64,000 nt of DNA from Citrobacter freundii (GTDB taxonomy: Bacteria > Bacteroidota > Bacteroidia > Chitinophagales > Chitinophagaceae): contig QFQQ01000018.1 of assembly GCA_003243445.1 (NCBI GenBank), positions 28,690-92,689 on the forward strand, written 5' to 3'. Each line of letters begins with the position of its first letter. Position 1 is the stretch's first letter. The notes under the pieces are model-generated. The model made no database searches and was not told the origin of the DNA. It was given only the letters and a program-made list of their open reading frames with translations. A program made the position numbers and the translations under genes. Positions 60,932 through 64,000 of this stretch are shown piece after piece.

Positions 60932-61927
60932 ATGAGCAAAAAAGTTTTACTCTTAGGTGGAGCAGGTTTTATCGGTTATAACATTACAAAGTTCCTTGCA
61001 GAGAACCGTGACTATTCACTGACCATTGCGGATAATTTCGCCAGAGGTAAACAAGATGAATTGTTTACTGAACTGGTGAACAGGCATAATGTGAAAGTGA
61101 TCGCCGGTGATTACACCGATCCCAAAGCATTTGATCAGCTGGATGAAGAATATGACCAGCTGTATATGCTGGCATCGGTTGTTGGTGTGGATAACGCAAA
61201 CTCCATTCCGCATGAGATCATCCGCATCAATACAGCACTTATTTATAATACACTTGAATTTATGAGGCGAGCGAAGATCGGCAAGGTCCTGTTCACCTCA
61301 ACCAGTGAATGTTATGCCGGAACGGTTGATGCTTTTGGCTATACCATTCCAACGCCGGAGCAGGTACCGCTTTGTATCGAAGATATTGGTCACCCGAGAT
61401 TTACCTACGCCGTCACAAAAATGCTGGGTGAGTCAGGGTTTCTTAACTATGGCAGGATGCTGAATGTTGAAACGACCATCGTGCGTTATCATAACGTGTA
61501 TGGCCCGCGTATGGGATTCAAACACGTGATCCCTCACCTTGCGATCCGTTTCAGAAAAGGAGAAACGCCGTTCAAGGTGTATGGTCATGATCAGACACGC
61601 GCGTTCTGCTTTATCTCCGATGCCGTGAAAGGAACCGTGCTGGCAATGGAACAACCCAATACAAACGGGGAGATCTATCATATCGGAACGCAGGAAGAGA
61701 TCACTATCGGCGAGTTGATCCATTACACCGGAGAGCTGATGGGCTTTACGGGCGAATATGAAAACGCACCGACTTATCCCGGATCTGTTTCCCGACGCTG
61801 TCCTGACATTACCAAAGCACGTACGCAACTCGGCTATGAGCCAGAAGTGGGTTGGAAAGAAGGATTGAAACAAACGATCAACTGGTACAACGAATATCTT
61901 GAACAAGGAAAAAAAGTGTATGAGTAA
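60932..61927 (+). CDS. NAD-dependent sugar epimerase/dehydratase (extended SDR)
   Basis: 331 residues: LLGGAGFIGYNITKFL at the N-terminus, FTSTSECYAGTVDAFGYTIP, and Tyr-x3-Lys in FTYAVTKMLGESG near residue 155. IVRYHNVYGPRMGFKHVIPHL places it among UDP-sugar epimerases/dehydratases. Substrate unknown; its place between the dehydrogenase and the aminotransferase suggests it acts on the uronic acid or keto sugar between those steps. It overlaps the next gene by 8 nt. Confidence 0.88.
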   Translation: MSKKVLLLGGAGFIGYNITKFLAENRDYSLTIADNFARGKQDELFTELVNRHNVKVIAGDYTDPKAFDQLDEEYDQLYMLASVVGVDNANSIPHEIIRINTALIYNTLEFMRRAKIGKVLFTSTSECYAGTVDAFGYTIPTPEQVPLCIEDIGHPRFTYAVTKMLGESGFLNYGRMLNVETTIVRYHNVYGPRMGFKHVIPHLAIRFRKGETPFKVYGHDQTRAFCFISDAVKGTVLAMEQPNTNGEIYHIGTQEEITIGELIHYTGELMGFTGEYENAPTYPGSVSRRCPDITKARTQLGYEPEVGWKEGLKQTINWYNEYLEQGKKVYE

Positions 61928-63068
61928 TCAACAACTGATCCCGCTCAGTCTGCCGAATATGGCAGGTAATGAATGGAAATATGTAAAAGATTGCCTGGAT
62001 ACCGGATGGATCTCCTCTGTCGGTTCTTATGTAAACCAGTTTGAACAAATGGTTGCCGATTTTGCCGGAGCCAGATATGGTGTGGCTGCTGTAAATGGTA
62101 CCGCAGCATTACACATTTCTCTGCTGCTGTCAGGGGTGAAAGCAAATGACTATGTGATCGTTTCAAACCTCACATTCGTGGCTTCTGCCAATTCCATCAG
62201 ATATCTGAGCGCTGATCCCTTACTGATCGACGCTGATCCGGCCTACTGGCAAATGGACCTGGATCTGCTGGAAGAATTCCTGGCAGAACAAACTGAAGTG
62301 AAAGGGCAGGAGTTATTCTATAAAAAAGATGGCCGCCGCATTGGTGCGATCATGCCTGTACACATATTGGGAAATATGTGTGATATGGATAGGTTCTTAT
62401 CCATTATTGCAAAATACCCGCTTCCCATTGTAGAAGATGCGACAGAAGCATTGGGCACAACCTATAAAGGAAAACATGCAGGTACATTCAGCCCGCTGGC
62501 CTGTTTCAGTTTCAATGGAAACAAGATCATCTCTACCGGCGGCGGCGGTGTGATCGTTACCGATGACGAAGCACTGGCAAAACACGCCAAACACATTACT
62601 ACAACTGCAAAAGCCAGCCCAGACGAGTATTATCATGATGAAGTAGGCTATAACTACAGACTCGTGAATATTCTTGCGGCTGTTGGTGTTGCACAGATGG
62701 AATTACTTCCTTCTTTTCTCGAAAGAAAAAAAGAAGTAGTGGCATTTTATAAAAATGAATTGAGCGGCGTGGCTGATATCCGTTTTCAACAGGAGCTTCC
62801 TGATGTGAAAGCCAATGGCTGGCTGTTTACCATTCAGACAGATCAGCAGCAACGGTTGCTGGATCATCTGAATGCAAACAAGATCCTGAGCCGCCGCTTC
62901 TGGATGCCGATGAACAAACTTCCGATGTATAAAGATTGCCCGTATATCACCAAAAAAGATGCGGCTGATTATATATACAATACCTGCCTGAGCATACCCA
63001 GTTCAACCAATATTACCAATGAACAACTGGAGATTGTTGTACGTGAGATAAAACAAGCTTTATCCTGA
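61920..63068 (+). CDS. DegT/LegC-type sugar aminotransferase
   Basis: 382 residues from the ATG at 61920, overlapping the epimerase stop by 8 nt; a TTG seven codons upstream is less likely. The beginning PLSLPNMAGNEWKYVKDCLD is typical of the LegC branch. The PLP lysine lies in SFNGNKIISTGGGG near residue 204 and the cofactor Asp in VEDATEALGTTYKG. It transfers an amino group from glutamate to a keto sugar nucleotide. The formyltransferase encoded upstream may then act on the product. Confidence 0.92.
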   Translation: MSNQQLIPLSLPNMAGNEWKYVKDCLDTGWISSVGSYVNQFEQMVADFAGARYGVAAVNGTAALHISLLLSGVKANDYVIVSNLTFVASANSIRYLSADPLLIDADPAYWQMDLDLLEEFLAEQTEVKGQELFYKKDGRRIGAIMPVHILGNMCDMDRFLSIIAKYPLPIVEDATEALGTTYKGKHAGTFSPLACFSFNGNKIISTGGGGVIVTDDEALAKHAKHITTTAKASPDEYYHDEVGYNYRLVNILAAVGVAQMELLPSFLERKKEVVAFYKNELSGVADIRFQQELPDVKANGWLFTIQTDQQQRLLDHLNANKILSRRFWMPMNKLPMYKDCPYITKKDAADYIYNTCLSIPSSTNITNEQLEIVVREIKQALS

Positions 63069-63071
63069 TCT

Positions 63072-63734
63072 ATGTATTCCATCATCAAACGTTTCTTTGA
63101 TCTCGTTTTTGCGCTTATTGCTTTGATCATTTTATTGCCGCTGTTTATACCGATCGTGATCTTATTGCTGCTGACCGGTGAGCACGAGGTGTTCTATCGC
63201 CAGGACAGGGTAGGGTATCATAATAGGATCTTCCGTATCTGGAAATTCGCGACCATGCTGAAGAATAGTCCTAACATGGGAAGCGGCGATGTAACCACGC
63301 GCAATGATCCGCGTGTAACGTTCATGGGAAAGTTTCTCCGGATCAGCAAGCTTAATGAACTGCCGCAACTGATCAATATTATCACGGGGGATATGTCATT
63401 CGTCGGTCCACGGCCATTGATGAAAGCAGGTTTCGATCGTTACTCGGATGAAATGAAAGAAAAAGTCTATCGTGCAAGGCCGGGGCTTACGGGCATCGGT
63501 TCCATTGTTTTCCGTGATGAAGAGCTGATCATCACGCAGAGTTCGCTTCCTCCGCATGAATGCTACCGCCAGGTCATTCTTCCGTATAAAGGCGCTGTTG
63601 AAGTTTGGTATCAGCAGCATTTTTCCTTTTACACAGATTTTATGATCCTGTTTCTTACGGCATGGCAGATCATTTCACCAAAAAGTGAATTGGTGTATAA
63701 AGTGTTCCCGTCTTTGCCGGCGAGAAATTTCTGA
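63072..63734 (+). CDS. Initiating sugar-phosphate transferase (PglC/WbaP C-terminal type)
   Basis: 220 residues with one N-terminal membrane segment (about 10-36) and the bacterial sugar transferase domain: VFYRQDRVGYHNRIFRIWKF, RISKLNELPQLINIITGDMS and FVGPRPLMKAGFDRY. It joins the first sugar phosphate to undecaprenyl phosphate and so starts each repeat unit. It is the last gene of the operon, 3 nt after the aminotransferase, and a strong terminator follows. Confidence 0.93.
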   Translation: MYSIIKRFFDLVFALIALIILLPLFIPIVILLLLTGEHEVFYRQDRVGYHNRIFRIWKFATMLKNSPNMGSGDVTTRNDPRVTFMGKFLRISKLNELPQLINIITGDMSFVGPRPLMKAGFDRYSDEMKEKVYRARPGLTGIGSIVFRDEELIITQSSLPPHECYRQVILPYKGAVEVWYQQHFSFYTDFMILFLTAWQIISPKSELVYKVFPSLPARNF

Positions 63735-63760
63735 TACTGCTATTTAAAATAAGCGATATT

Positions 63761-63787
63761 GACCCACGACTTGTTCGTGGGTTTTTT
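63761..63787 (+). terminator. Rho-independent terminator of the polysaccharide operon
   Basis: A perfect 8-bp stem (ACCCACGA / TCGTGGGT around CTTGT) is followed by TTTTTT. Confidence 0.92.
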
Positions 63788-63858
63788 ATTTGTATGCTAA
63801 GCTTTGAACGGCGTAATGCCCCTCCAGCTACCGTGTCCCACATCTTTGGCTGGCGTAA

Positions 63859-64000
63859 GGCTCCCGCGGATTTCGCAGATTTATCCTCACTATTAAAAAA
63901 AATATTTTTACTGCCGGTCCGGATCTCTATTGGATACGCAGATTTCGCAGATTAGTTGCTGATAACAGACTGTCATCTGCGTAATCCGCGCATACTGACA
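63859..64000. repeat. CGCAGAT-family repeat (copy 2), cut by the window end
   Basis: GGCTCCCGCGGATTTCGCAG followed by ATTTATC is nearly the same as the outer arm at 1588-1622 in reverse. Further CGCAGATTTCGCAGAT and ATCTGCGTAATCCGCGC words follow, forming an incomplete nested inverted repeat that probably continues past base 64000. Confidence 0.75.

Overview
The window looks like a chromosome segment of a Bacteroidota bacterium, most likely a Chitinophagaceae relative. Reasons: TAnnTTTG-type -7 boxes in front of several genes, few Shine-Dalgarno sites, many lipobox proteins, a UpxY/NusG-like antiterminator heading a Wza/Wzc polysaccharide locus, and an AraC / aldehyde dehydrogenase / DUF779 trio. 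The species is inferred from gene content only.

Region 1 (1-10.9 kb) is mostly metabolic and cell-envelope: the 3' end of an IcmF-type mutase, a DUF421 membrane protein, a DJ-1/PfpI protein, a lipoprotein N-acetylmuramoyl-L-alanine amidase, a GH63-like glycosidase, and the AraC regulator divergent from aldehyde dehydrogenase plus DUF779. Long inverted repeats lie between several of these genes.

Region 2 (10.9-19.6 kb) is a DNA-repair-like module: DUF72, a umuD-umuC operon, two 2H phosphoesterases, a PA0069-type radical SAM protein, an unknown protein, and the radical SAM / DUF4130 pair known as putative DNA repair proteins. Four of these proteins end in a QxxLF peptide resembling a beta-clamp-binding motif, and UmuC has one internally. 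The UmuD protein has lost both catalytic residues (Ser to Ala, Lys to Arg).

Region 3 (19.6-22.9 kb) is a lipoprotein, a seven-helix membrane protein, a NarL-type histidine kinase and a response regulator.

Region 4 (22.9-31.8 kb) is the most unusual part: an RNA-repair-like island. It has a promoter, a 30-codon ORF, two intrinsic terminators, a 46-residue membrane peptide, four odd tRNA genes (Gln, His, Met, Phe), a YkuK/RNase H-like protein, a BCS1-like AAA+ ATPase, a basic protein of unknown function, rearranged tRNA pieces, an SPFH protein, two pol-beta-type nucleotidyltransferases and the RNA ligase RtcB. The rearranged pieces can be folded as permuted tRNAs (3' half placed before 5' half). 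One of them closes acceptor, D, anticodon, variable and T stems as a tRNA-Leu(AAG). This is my leading candidate for an undescribed system.

Region 5 (31.8-34.5 kb) holds small regulators or unknowns, palindromic repeats and a DUF5009/HGSNAT-like membrane protein.

Region 6 (34.6-63.8 kb) is one long, mostly tightly packed exo- or capsular polysaccharide operon ending at a strong terminator: antiterminator, Wza, Wzc, nucleotide-sugar enzymes (RfbAB, epimerases, a UDP-sugar dehydrogenase, a LegC-type aminotransferase, a formyltransferase), flippase, putative polymerase, five glycosyltransferases, two methyltransferases, two asparagine-synthase-type amidotransferases, a transglutaminase-like protein, a DUF4838 protein and a PglC-like initiating sugar transferase. 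The enzyme set suggests a glycan carrying amidated uronic acids and an N-formylated amino sugar.
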